DNA from: Cloeon dipterum
Lineage: Eukaryota; Arthropoda; Insecta; Ephemeroptera; Baetidae
Reading direction: 5' to 3'
NCBI RefSeq assembly: GCF_949628265.1
Contig: NC_088790.1
Span: forward strand, 23,254,545-23,318,544
Length of the DNA stretch: 64,000 nt
The notes beneath the pieces were generated by a model that was not told the DNA's origin, made no database searches, and saw only the letters and a program-made list of their open reading frames with translations. Of the stretch, positions 51,035 to 62,215 are shown one piece after another (positions within the stretch are counted from its first letter, which is position 1; every line of letters starts with the position of its first letter). A program made the translations under genes and the position numbers.

Positions 51035-52332
51035 GTCAAATTTGCTAGATCCGCGACCAATTTTGACTGATTAAAATATTTCAACCACGACGACTGTGTG
51101 GATGAGGGTTGACTTGAGTGACTGACAGACTGCAAGTGCCATCAAAACAAAGAGAGCGTTTTGTAATTAAATACATCCGCGAATTTGTATTGAAATCGAT
51201 GCTTAGTTTTCTACTTGCTTTACTTTAAAAAAACTTCTGGTTTAAATTAAATAAATTTTCTAAGCAATTTTGAACCGAAAGAGACTTTTTCAAATTCGTT
51301 CGACTTTTTATTACAGAGCAAAGGCATAGCGGTTTAAAAATTAAATGCAATTGCTGGCTATCGATGGCGATTATTCCCGCATCCCGAAATTCCAGCTTGA
51401 GCTGAGCAATATAATTTTGGCAGAGACACCTGGTGCTCGTTCTGTAGACTTGTGGTGCTCAAGCGGTGCTCAAAAGCGTTGTGCTGCCACCTTGAATGGA
51501 GAATAGACAAGTGTGCAAATTGTTGCGGTCTGCGTATCATTTTATTTTGCTATGAATTGGGCAATATTTCACTATTCACTTTATTAAACTAAATAGAGAA
51601 AATAGATGACACAAATTCCATATGGGTGCAAGGTCATCACATAATAAAATTTGAAGAATTATTTCGGTCCACCAGTCATCGCACTGATAAATTTTCCATT
51701 TTTTCTGCTTTTAATTCTAAAACTTACAATTCTTGAGAGAAAACAGCAATCGTTATGCCACCACTCACCACTGATTTAGTGAAAAAACATTTTTTTGGCT
51801 GACATATGACCTACGCATGAGTTTTGGTTTTCTGTTCTAGTTATTTCAGCCAGGATTTTCCGTGAAAATAATTAGGAAATTGGTCGAACAAAAAACCCAA
51901 AGGAAATATTATGTGGTTTATACTCATAAAACAGCCAAAAACTTGGGCTAAGAGGATGAGGAAATTTGTTATCTGATATGAACAATATAAGTTGGTAAAA
52001 AACAACCGTCTTGAATTTATCTCATTAAATTCTGACTCAATCAAATAGAGCTCAAATTTCTACATGTTTACTTTCTATATATATACAGGAAAGCCATTAT
52101 TAAGATTACGAAATTGTTAAGCTGTTTTAGTTGTAATATTTTTGTATTATTTACTAATTCTGTATCAGACCTGAGTCTGGCCCGTCTTCATCCTCTTTTT
52201 TGGCTTTAATTTTAATCTAAATTTATCGAAATTTAACCATCCCCATTTTAATTTAATTTTACTACCACGAATTTATTGAAATAATAAATGGGTTAACAAA
52301 ATTGACAAACTGCAATTAAATAATGAAACTTG

Positions 52333-52369
<37 letters not shown>
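52333..52369. repeat. Compound CT/CA microsatellite
   Basis: About 13 CT units followed by about five CA units, intergenic. Confidence 0.85.
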
Positions 52370-53691
52370 GCCTTGGAGAGCGTTTGATGCTGTGCCGCCG
52401 AGCAGACATTTGGTGCGGGTGGCGTAACTTGTTTTGGTAAGACGAGCGTACGCGGGTCGTCGGCGCCAAATGGCTGTTGCTCAAAAAGGAGGAGCGGAAG
52501 GTCATCACCCTGCCGTGTTTATTGCATTGAAGTCAACCAAAATCTACCGTTGTTTTGGGATCGTTCCAGAAATTGAAATATTAAATTAAAGAAGCGTGTA
52601 TGTCTCTTTCACTTATAGTTTTTAGGATAAAAATTAGAATTAACCTCAAGTTTATGGGCTGGCTTGAAAAGGCACGAAGTTAAAATACACATTTCAATTT
52701 CAAATTTCATACAAATCCAAGCTATGATGGAGGGTTATTTTTATTATCATCTGCACAGGCCGTTTGCTTGAGCCTTTTACAATGTCGTTTTATGAATAAC
52801 AATTTAATAGCCCTTCTCACTTCCCTTATTGAGCTCCAGTGACATGGAAACATTATTTCAATACACGTCAAGTCTTGAAAGTAAAATGCAAACATAAAAT
52901 ACGTCATGGTAATGACAAGCAGAGCTAATAAATTTACTGGAAAATGGCGATTTCCTGCTCTGCGTTCTTTAAATCGAGTTTTGCAACTAGATTTTTATAG
53001 CGAAAACTATAAAAATAAGTTAAATATACGCATTTCAAGAACCTCTAAGAATATATATGTGCTCTGTTCCTTTCCATTTCCTCGAGTTGAAGGGAAAGAT
53101 GAGCCTCATCTGGCCGGCAATTTTGAATTATTAGCCACATAATAATCCATCAAATATGGCAATTTAATTAATCTGTTTTCCGGGCTCAACACATACACAC
53201 TGAGAGCAATCTAATTCGCCTTGTTCACAGGCGTGCGATGAAAACGTTGATTCGATAATTGGACTCTGAGCGAGAGAAAGAAAGGGAAGCCGGCCGGTGT
53301 GTATGTTGGTGCCGTAATTCCAAAACGCGCATTCTGATTTCGATTTGCAAGTCACCTAATTATTCCCCCCGAGAGATCTGACGCCGCGGCATCAGGAAGC
53401 AGCAGCATGTAAATTAATTTCGATAATCAAATCTATAGACTGCACGTTCAAACTGCTCAAAAGATGTGCACGGTGAAAAGAAAATTATTAAAGGACCATG
53501 AAAACTATCTCGAGAGACGCCATTTTCGTAACTGGTTCGACATATAAATATATTGGTAAGAACAAAACACTGCTTCTATCTCGAAAATAATTTTTCCAAT
53601 CGAAAAATGATTTTGGCAATCATGCAAGTGTTTGAAGCTATACCAGCAGAGGGAGCCACCTTTGATTGAAAGTTGCAAGGAAATTCATTTT

Positions 53692-54213
53692 GTGACAGTG
53701 CCAAAATCGATTGCTGCGAGGGTTGAATTAAGTTAAACAGCCTGATCACTTATTCAACAATTCGAAACGACGTGCCAAAAACGGCGGAAATGTAAATACT
53801 TGAGCGGTTATTGGTGCGAACCCAGCATAAAGTGCCACAAGAACGCCAGCAACCAATCAGTGAAGCGGGTGATTTTGATTGGCTTTGTTACGTTTATCTC
53901 ACCTTTAACTTAAGATCAAGACAGAAGTGACACAGTGGCGACCAGCACAGAGCGGTAAGGCAGGTCCAGGGCAGGTTGGCCATGAACTGATTGTCCCTAT
54001 GTGGCGCTGCTGTTTCGATATAAGGCCTAGTGCTAAATCGCCGATCAGAGAACCGCTCCAGCTTCTCTGATTGGTTGCCGGCATTCTTGTGGACCACACC
54101 AAAAACCACCAAATTAACGGTTTCTATGTCTTCATGTTGTGTAGAATTGTCGACTGAGTGATTCGGCTGCCTAAACTAATTATTCAACCGTTAGGAATCG
54201 ACTGGCACTGCCA
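53692..54213 (+). repeat. Foldback repeat family C, longer intergenic copy
   Basis: About 520 bp. The outer arms are inverted and diverged: TGACAGTGCCAAAATCGA at the left against the complement of TCGACTGGCACTGCCA at the right, with GGTTGAATTAAGTT matching AACTAATTATTCAACC. The inner core (53768-54110) has the inverted CCAATCAGTG/CTGATTGG segments shared with the MsrA-intron copy. There is no coding capacity, so it is a non-autonomous palindromic element. Confidence 0.65.
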
Positions 54214-56732
54214 TAAAAATGAATTTTAAATTGTTTTACTTTGGTTCTGTTGCAACAATGTGTTACGTCATCAGATCCAAATTAAAATCCTTATATCTCA
54301 GGATTTGAATTCGACTTGAAAGCTTTCATTCCACATAAAGTTCTGAGCATTTTCCTACTGCCAAAAAAATGCTCTTTCGGATCCGTCCCTGGAGGACCAT
54401 AATAATTACCGAATATCTAGCAGGCATCAATCATCAATATGTTTAATTCGCGCCTGATGCTTCTTTTCACCTGCGGGATTTGTGTCGTGCGCGATTTGAA
54501 AGCGGCGCGCAGTTCATATGCGTGCATCATATTTGTTTTCGAGACCAATGAACCGGTGAAGTGGCAAATAAAGGCTTGTGAACCTAATCGCCGCGCGCAA
54601 GAATGCAACAGAATTGCACACACCAGCTTCGACGGGTCATTTGCTTTTCTCAATGCGTTTAAATGAGTTGTAATTCACGCTGCTCTCGAATGCAGCCCGA
54701 TTATTATCCCTTCTTTGCACGCATTCATTCTTCACTCTCAGACTATTCGGCGGCGGTGCCTGAGAAGTTTTTTATGTATATATTATACAAATTGGCACTT
54801 CACCTGGAAGATGAAAAACGGAAGAGTGTTTAAAAATCACTAAATTCTTGTATACTTATTCGTGAATTAAAAAAAAACAAGGAAATAAAGAAAGAAATAC
54901 GCAAGCAGATCATAAAAATTAAAGTTATCGAGTGCATGGCTCAGCTCTGCGCAGTTTACTCAATATAATTGAAATTTTGAAAGAGATAGAAATTAAAAAA
55001 AATCGATGTTCGCTATCCAGCGGCTGTTTCAGCCCCCCAATTCTCATCATATCTGGTATTTTTTAAATAAATAAGGTGAGCCTCTCTTGGCATGGGTCTA
55101 CAGATTGTGATGAAATTTTGTGGAGTTCATGGAAGTAGTCGAACCCTAAAATATCAGGTTAAAATTCCTAGAATATCGCCTGTTTTAAAGTGGCTCACAG
55201 TTAACATTTTTTTTTCGAGGGTTTTGAACGGTCATATACCTATTGTTCTGAATGTCTAAAAATCAGTTCATGGCATGTTGAACAATTTGTGATCGTTGAC
55301 TAACGTAAAGGTCTAATTGTAAGGTCACAAAACGGTGAAGAAATGTTGAAAACAATACACCAAATTTCAAAGGACAAAATTTTTCCAAGTTTTAAAATGC
55401 CAAAGTGATACCCATTTGATGGAGAATAATAAATCAAACAAATGCGGTGGTAGTTTTTGGTCTATTCGAGATATATAGGGACTCAAAGTTGAAAAAAACG
55501 TTGATTGTTTCACCCTGACACATGAAATACTTTGATATTTGTTTGGTTCTGTCCTGATTCCAAGCAGATTTGATATTATTATGATTAATCATGTCATGAC
55601 TAATTAAGGTTTCACAGACGTAGCAGTTGAGGTTTGGAACATCTCCCTGTGAGCTCAATTTATAAGTTAACCCCTGCCTTTATTTAGATCCACCACCTCT
55701 TAAACGAATTTCAAAATAGCGGAGAATTTTGAATCATTTACCAATTCTGCAAGATATTTTACTCCCAGATTTTTTTTACTTAAAAAAATATTTCCTGTGC
55801 TGTTTGTTTCATTTTAATCACACATTGATTTTCTCGTCCTCATTAGCATTTTAAAATCTTCATTAGATGATGCTCTCGTGCTGCACGTCATAATTCTATT
55901 TTCTATCGCAATTTAAGATAGGCAGTCTGAATAAATATGAATGTTGACCCTCGTTAAAAAAATAAATTGGATGGCTGTGCTTTTCAGCATCAAAAGTGTT
56001 ATTTCTATATAAATTATAATCAGAAAAAGCCGTGCGCTGCGAACACATTCCGAAGCGGGCTTCGAGAATCATTTGCTAATTGTGAAAAATTGTGTTTGTG
56101 CGCGCACGCAGATAAAAATATACGATCGCATAAAGCTTTTGGTGCGCCAAATTTTAATTTTCATATTTCACGGTCGCGCCGCGCCGCAAGTGGCGGGACG
56201 ATAAATCTCACCCACCGCCTGCTGGTGCGCCGGCCGACCGGCCAGGTTGACCTGCGAAATAACGAACGCAAAGTGTGATTTTATTATTTCGGCCAAACAA
56301 TTGGTCGTTCTAGCCGGCTTTATGTGTAGGATGCGTATAGCGTGCGCGTCTGCTTTTTTATTACGCATCTCGAATCGAGGTCGAGAAAAAGAAAAGCGGC
56401 GCTTTGCTCTTTTTATTTTTCAGGGTTGAAATAGAGAACGGGTTTTTACCAGGAAACACAATGAGTTCGCTTCGGACGCGAGCGAGCGACTGACTCGGGC
56501 GGACTAATATCTTGTTTATTTGTCATTATTCACCGCGCGCTCCTGACTAAATGGTAACACAGAACAATCCGCACTCATGACTCACTGCCAGTGGGAACCG
56601 AACGAATTAAAAAATAAAAAACTGCAGACAAGTTTGGGTTCTCAAAAGGATAATAATTGATTGCGCATAATTCAATTCACCAGGTTTTTTGCAACAAGCA
56701 GTATTTTTGCCTTTGTAATAAAATACACCAGA

Positions 56733-57117
56733 GTTGTAAAGGCCTCCAACAGATGGCGCCACCGTATACTTTCGTAAATAAATTTAATTTTAAGGCACTT
56801 CCGCTGCGATTTCAGACTCAATCCTACTAATGTGTATTCTTCACTTAATATTATTTCTTTTCACGTGCTGAAAACCAAAATCAGTCCAGCCATTCGCCGT
56901 AGAAACGTTGGAAACGATTTTATATTTCAAAAAATAGTTTTTCACGATTGTACGGCGATTGGCTGAACCAATTTTGGTTTTCAGCCCGTCAAAAGAAAGC
57001 ATATTAAGTGAAGAATGCAGAGTGGCAGGATTGAGTCTGAAATCGCAGCGGAAATGCCTTAAAATTTAATTTATTACAAAAGTATACAGTGGCGCCATCT
57101 GTTGGCGGCTTTGAACA
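56733..57117. repeat. Long foldback (palindromic) repeat, family B
   Basis: Two arms of about 160 bp mirror each other. The left arm has CCAACAGATGGCGCCAC, GTATACTTT, TTTAATTTTAAGGCA, TTCCGCTGCGATTTCAGACT, CTTCACTTAATA, AAAACCAAAAT and ATTCGCCGT. The right arm repeats these as complements in reverse order, ending GTGGCGCCATCTGTTGG. A short unpaired loop (about 56905-56950) separates them. It is intergenic and noncoding, with a deleted relative at 14733-14937. Confidence 0.8.
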
Positions 57118-57344
57118 CTAAGGACATTATGCAACTGGAGTATTAGGACATAACTTTTATCAAAATTAACAATAAAATGCAGTTATTTTCTGTCATTTAA
57201 TTTAGAAACCCATCTTTTTAGATCAGTATTAACATTTCTTATAAATTTAAATATTTTTAATTGCTTTACCACAATAATTCTTTTTAAAAATTTTGTTTCC
57301 CAACGGAATTGAATTATTCCATATCTTGAAAAAAGAGTATTTCG

Positions 57345-57480
57345 TCCTGGTCCCGGTAAAAGGGTGCAACGTTCAACAAACACCCAAATTTTCATTGTCG
57401 AATTGATTGTTGACCTTTTCTTGCAACAAGGAAATTCGCGTTTGGTTGTTGAAAGTTGCGCAATTTTACCAGGACCAGGA
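57345..57480 (-). mobile_element. MITE-like palindromic element, family A, copy 2
   Basis: A 136-bp element, the reverse complement of 21876-22010 with only a handful of differences. The ends are TCCTGGTCCCGGTAAA and TTTACCAGGACCAGGA. The high similarity of two distant copies suggests recent movement of a non-autonomous DNA element whose transposase is encoded elsewhere. Confidence 0.8.
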
Positions 57481-57958
57481 AGATTTTCTACTATAAAATG
57501 AGTCATAATAAAAAAATAATTAACAGTTTGAACTTGAACCCATACAAATTAACATGATTAAACGTATAGGTGCAGTAATTTTTTCTCCTACAGAGCGTAG
57601 GATACAAGTGGATCAGCACAGCAAGTGGAGGGAACACGCGCAGCGATTGTCTCCGGCGCTTTGGAGGCGTTCAGTTGTGTTCCCAGGCGCATCAGTCGGA
57701 CGATGGAACACATTGGCAAGGCGGAATTAGCATTGTGTTGCACAATTGTGGAGCGCGTGCAGTATGAATTCTGCATTTGTAAGGCTGGCTCGGCGCGGCC
57801 GTTTTGTATCGGCGCCGCGCGATCAGAAATGAAGCAACAATCGATCGGATTTTGCTACAAGCCTCATCAAAGTAGCGCACGAGGCACGACTTGTGTACAG
57901 CTAAGGTCCCTTTCGGCCGCCGAGCAGCACTTACTGAAATGATATGTACGTGCCCTTG

Positions 57959-57980
57959 AGTGTGTGTGTGTGTGTGTGTT
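57959..57980. repeat. GT microsatellite
   Basis: About 11 GT units, intergenic. Confidence 0.85.
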
Positions 57981-59940
57981 GCTTGTACTTGCCGAGCGCT
58001 TTTTATTATTCTCCAATGATTCTGCACATCTTATTCAGCCAACTAAGTAAGGCCGCCGCCGCCGCGAGAACCTATTTTGACCAGCGTTTCCGATCTGTAT
58101 GTACCGTACAATGCACCGAACAATCAAAATGCTGCATAACACACATTTTTCGATCCAATTGTCGGCGCCAACAGGTGCTGCAGCCGGCCGCGGGGTTGAA
58201 AATGGCGCTCATTAGGCAACCGGCGTCGCGGCCCCGTTCGTACGGTTGCATAACCAAAAAAAGTGCAAACAAGAAAGCCATATAATTCAGTTAAAGAGGA
58301 TTGATGCTGCAAAATCCCGGAAAATTCTGTTGCCATTGCATAAAATATCTCTATAGATTCAGTTAGAGCCAAAATATACCTAGGAAGCACATTTATTTTT
58401 AATTTTAGAAAGGAGCCTGCATAGGACTCTCTCCCTATACTTGAAATCCTATTTTATTTCACAAAAAAGAGTTTCCACAGAATGTTTTATACAACTTTGG
58501 ATAGATCTCGTCGAGAGGAATCGAAATTTGTCAAAATGATATGGTACATTTGGGAGAATATTTGCAAAAAAAATTTCTGTTTATTATTTTGCATCTTAGA
58601 AAAAAACAACAATTCTAAAATGTTTTCTTCGTTGCACTGTATCCATCTATCTCTAGAGGAAAGCATTTGTAAGCAGAAATAATCGATGTTGCCATAAAAG
58701 AGAGCAAGTTATAAAAATTTCTTTCTTTCTTTTAGTTCGTCTGAATCGTCTGGGTTCGTCAATAATGCTAAATCGACTATTTTGGTGTATTTGGGAATTT
58801 TTCGGATAAGAAATAAAAAATATTATTATCTCCTTTAAAAAATATAATTGTTTTTATTTTTCCTCCACAAGCTATAACAATAGTTTAAAATAAATAAAAA
58901 TTAGTGTCTGCTACTAACACGTTTAATAATAAAATAACATAATTATAATTACATTTTTTAATTATATTGATTAAAATGGCGTTAATTGTTTATTTAATTT
59001 GATTTGTTCCTCTTTTTAATTTAATAAAGTATTATTTTAGCGAAGAGGAAATCTCAGGGTACTGTTCTGTTTCTAATTAGTTTTGCGCCGGAATATTGTG
59101 AATTAAAATTTTTATATATTATATGGGGCAGCTCACGTGATTGGTCAAATATTATTATCACACCGGCCTATCCAAGCGATTGATTGAAGTAATCCATTTA
59201 TTTTTATTTGATCTTCATTGCCATTGCTTACTTCGCTTCATGCGGACATTCAATTATCAGCTGAATTTTGAAAGTGTTTCGTGAGTGCAATATGTAGTGT
59301 AAAAATGTTGGAAATTCAGTGATTTAGTTGTTGTAATCATCGTACCAAACCGGTAAGTTGGATTTTAACTCATATTTATTTGCATTAATGCATTGATCCG
59401 GCTTTTATTTGTGTAACAACACTCGGGATTTTTTTCGCTTGTTTTGATCTCTTCTCTAGCCAGATTGTTTTTATCCGTTTGATACGCATAATTATACACA
59501 TACTTTTTACTAAATAATAGAGTACATAATCAAAGGAGGCGTCAAGGTTGTTGCTAACTACCTTTTAATTGATCAGTAAGTAGATTTTCATAATAAATGT
59601 ATGCGTATCCATTGCCATCCGACATTATCAAACTGTCGCTATCCATCATAATATAATGTAGTTAATCAAATACATAACATCCTTTATTGAGTCCGTAAAT
59701 ACAGTGTAGCATTATGTATGCATAATTAATGTTTAATCACCATTAACAGGGCAATCAAAGAAAATTATTCTCTGAGGAATCGGCATTTCTTATTAGTCAA
59801 CTTGACACTCGAAATTCTCAGAAATAGCCAGTTGTAAGGTTTCTACACATTTTTGTAAAATTGCGTGATGATGCTTAATTCCAGACATGGCAAAGTCGGT
59901 AAAGGACCGAGGACCGGGAGCTTTATTTGGGCTGGAGAGA

Positions 59941-59957
59941 GGGTGGGTGTGGGTGGG
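59941..59957 (+). other. Potential G-quadruplex
   Basis: GGGTGGGTGTGGGTGGG has four runs of three Gs with loops of 1, 3 and 1 nt, a compact arrangement typical of stable quadruplexes. Confidence 0.6.
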
Positions 59958-61170
59958 AGGAAGAGAGGGAAGGAGGCACCTGGAATGCACAGTCATTTCA
60001 TTTGTGTGGGGAACGCAAGGGTTAAGGGAAATTACAGGAAGTTGAGTGCAAAAAGTAGAGGATTAATAATTAATTGTAAGCGAATGCAAGGTCACGTGGT
60101 CTACAACTTCTCATTATGGTAACCCCTGTAAAGTAGGCAAATTGCACAGATTTCCCTTTTTTCCTTCCGTGTGTGAAACTTGAGCCACCCATGAGTAGGT
60201 AATTTTGTTTTACTATATGGAAACTCGCAAAATGTTTCTTATTCCCCATTTTGCCACTTAAAGTCCTCGCCAGTCCACACAGGATTAATTTTTATTCCAT
60301 TTTTCTGCACTAAAAATTAAGTTACGTTTCAACCTCTAAAATTTCCGAGTTTCGAATCATTTGGAAGACTTCAACCGGTTATTGAATGAGAGATATCAAT
60401 TTTAAGTAACATACACACATACAAAAAGATTGCTCCATAACTCAATGACGGTGAATTGGGCTCGCGTGCTGGTGCTGCGATCAATGCGGTTGGTCCGTAA
60501 TTTAAGCTTTTTGTATACAATAGCTCTGTGAAATGCAATAAATTTAATATAAAAAATGGCTCATCTGTGGCGGAAAAAAAATCGGTATATCACAAGCGAG
60601 CGTCGGATTTCAACAGATCGGCGGAGGAATGCTGGCTGCTTTTGATTTAATTTGCTCTCAAATCACTCTGCATCCTGCTCAGCAAACGTAAATCGCAAAT
60701 CGCGGCAAACCTTGAATCGAACTTTTTGACGTTTGTTGAAAATTACGAGCAAGGAAGGTAAAGAGATAAAATTTAATGACGCGCGCACATGTTACAAATC
60801 ATGCAGAGCGAGCGAGCGAGCGGCCACGGCCACGGCCGACCGAGCCGCATTTTCCCGGTCTTTTTGCATACAATTGTTTGGAGCCGCGCTGACCCACATG
60901 CGTTTTCTTTGCTCGCGAACAACAATCGGGCGAGCCCGCGACCGACGCAACAAACGACTGTCGTTTTCGTTTCGAGATGCACACGCAAGAAAGAAACCTG
61001 TTCATGCTAATCATGACCGAACTGGAGCACATTTGGGCGGCCGAAATCGAAAAAAAGGCCGAGATTTGTGTCTCCACCTCCCGAAGAGCGCGGCGGCCGT
61101 CCCACCTGAAGATGCTCCCCTCTCTGCTGCTCGCGAGATGATCTCATGCGCTGCGGCTGATCCTGTGTGC

Positions 61171-61204
61171 GGTGTGTGTGTGTATGTGTGTGTGTGTGTG
61201 TGTG
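61171..61204. repeat. GT microsatellite
   Basis: Seventeen or so GT units with one TA interruption, just upstream of the candidate first coding exon. Confidence 0.85.
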
Positions 61205-61307
61205 AGTGCTGTGCATCTTCTTTCTGCTGGAATGCCGTCGGTCGGTGCGCGCGTAGCTTATGGTTAGTGCAGTATGTGAAGCAGTCCTCGACAGACCAAA
61301 GATCCGA

Positions 61308-61491
61308 ATGGACTCTTTGAGCAATGCGGAGCTGAGCGAGCAGCCCTTCCTCTCACCTCAGCAGCAGCTTCTCTGGTGGGAGCGCCTGCACACCCAGCGC
61401 ACCCTCCTCTCGGCAGCATCCCCCGCGCACCCGCCCCCGCCACCCTCCGCCTCGCACCCTTTCGCCGCGGGCGCTAATACCTCTGACGTGG
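61308..61491 (+). CDS. Candidate first coding exon of an unidentified gene (3' truncated)
   Basis: An ATG in good context (CCGAATGG) opens a frame encoding MDSLSNAELSEQPFL, a Gln/Trp-containing segment (SPQQQLLWWERLH), and a Pro/Ser/Ala-rich stretch with five consecutive prolines. The frame runs into a consensus donor (GACGTG/GTAAGAG at 61491/61492). An in-frame ATG at 61260, directly after a stop codon, would add 16 residues. Codons are GC-rich, unlike the surrounding introns and like the coding exons of PlexA and MsrA. The composition suggests a disordered N-terminus such as those of transcription factors, but I do not recognise the protein and no second exon is seen before the window ends. 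Confidence 0.45.
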
Positions 61492-61778
61492 TAAGAGACT
61501 AAACGTTATTTTTTTCACCGCTGCTTTTTAAAGTGGATTGATGCTGGTTAAGAATTGAAATTAATTTGAATTGTTAACTAAAATTACCAGTTATCAAATT
61601 TAAAGTGGATTAATGCTTGAGAATTATCAGGATTGTCGTCAAAAATAAGTGTTTTTATCAAATAAGTTGTTTTAAAAATTTGTAAAAAAAATTAAGAAAA
61701 AGTCTTGCTACAATTAAAATCAAATTTTGCCTATTTTCTCCAAAACTTAGCGCTTATGAACACGTTTTCATGTCAGAA

Positions 61779-61930
61779 TTTGATTCCTCTCGTCGAAATA
61801 TGACATTTTTCGGGGGAAATCTGTGTTATTGTAAACTAAAATCCGATTTAAAGTAAGGAGACAGTCCTCACTGCTTGAAAAGCATGCCAACTTTGCAGAC
61901 ACATTTCTAAAAAAAATACAGCACTACCTA
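61779..61930 (+). repeat. Dispersed repeat family D copy
   Basis: Core TTTGATTCCTCTCGTCG, then AATCTGTGTTATTGTAAACT, GGAGACAGTCCTCACTGCTT and AGCATGCCAACTTTGCAGAC, matching the order in 36531-36690 and in the complement of 21540-21710. Confidence 0.6.
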
Positions 61931-62077
61931 GGTCAATATTGACTTGAACTGAATTAATGAGAATTGGCAACAAGGATTTTCTGAGGGTGTCTAGTATCAA
62001 TCCTCTTTAAATAATTTAATGATAAATAAATTATGACGGAGTAGCAGTTGAATTTCAGTTTATTAATTCTTTTTTCG

Positions 62078-62215
62078 CTTGATTTCGATTCCCCTCGTCG
62101 CGAATCATGGAATAATTTCCCTCCTGGTGAAATAAATATTGGTTTTCAATTAAGAGACATTGCTCACTGATTAGCATTTGTTGCCGATTTTCTCAGAAAT
62201 TTAAAAAATAACCTG
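62078..62215 (+). repeat. Dispersed repeat family D copy
   Basis: Core TTGATTTCGATTCCCCTCGT, then GGTGAAATAAATATTGGTTT, GAGACATTGCTCACTGATTA and GATTTTCTCAGAAATT, in the family order. Confidence 0.6.

Larger units (their letters stand above)
51120..59280. other. AT-rich intergenic DNA
   Basis: No coding exon with family resemblance or consistent splice signals was found on either strand. The stretch contains microsatellites (52333-52369, 57959-57980), foldback elements of three families (53692-54213, 56733-57117, 57345-57480) and one copy of the dispersed family D core (58508-58527). The scattered 60-110 codon reading frames lack any recognisable motif. Short RNA genes could be missed by eye. 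Confidence 0.4.
59281..61259 (+). other. Upstream region of the right-edge candidate gene
   Basis: Noncoding DNA turning from AT-rich to CpG-rich towards 60.8-61.25 kb. It contains ACCAAACCG/GTAAGT at 59351/59352, a possible leader-exon donor, a G-quadruplex-like tract (59941-59957), GAGC repeats (about 60807-60822) and a long GT tract (61171-61204). A 195-codon frame (60733-61320) crosses the GT tract but has no family features. Confidence 0.35.

Noticed and set aside
60733..61320. 195-codon plus-strand frame near the right edge
   Set aside because: It runs through the GT microsatellite as a V/C repeat, has no recognisable domain, and the overlapping frame at 61308 has the better start and a donor.
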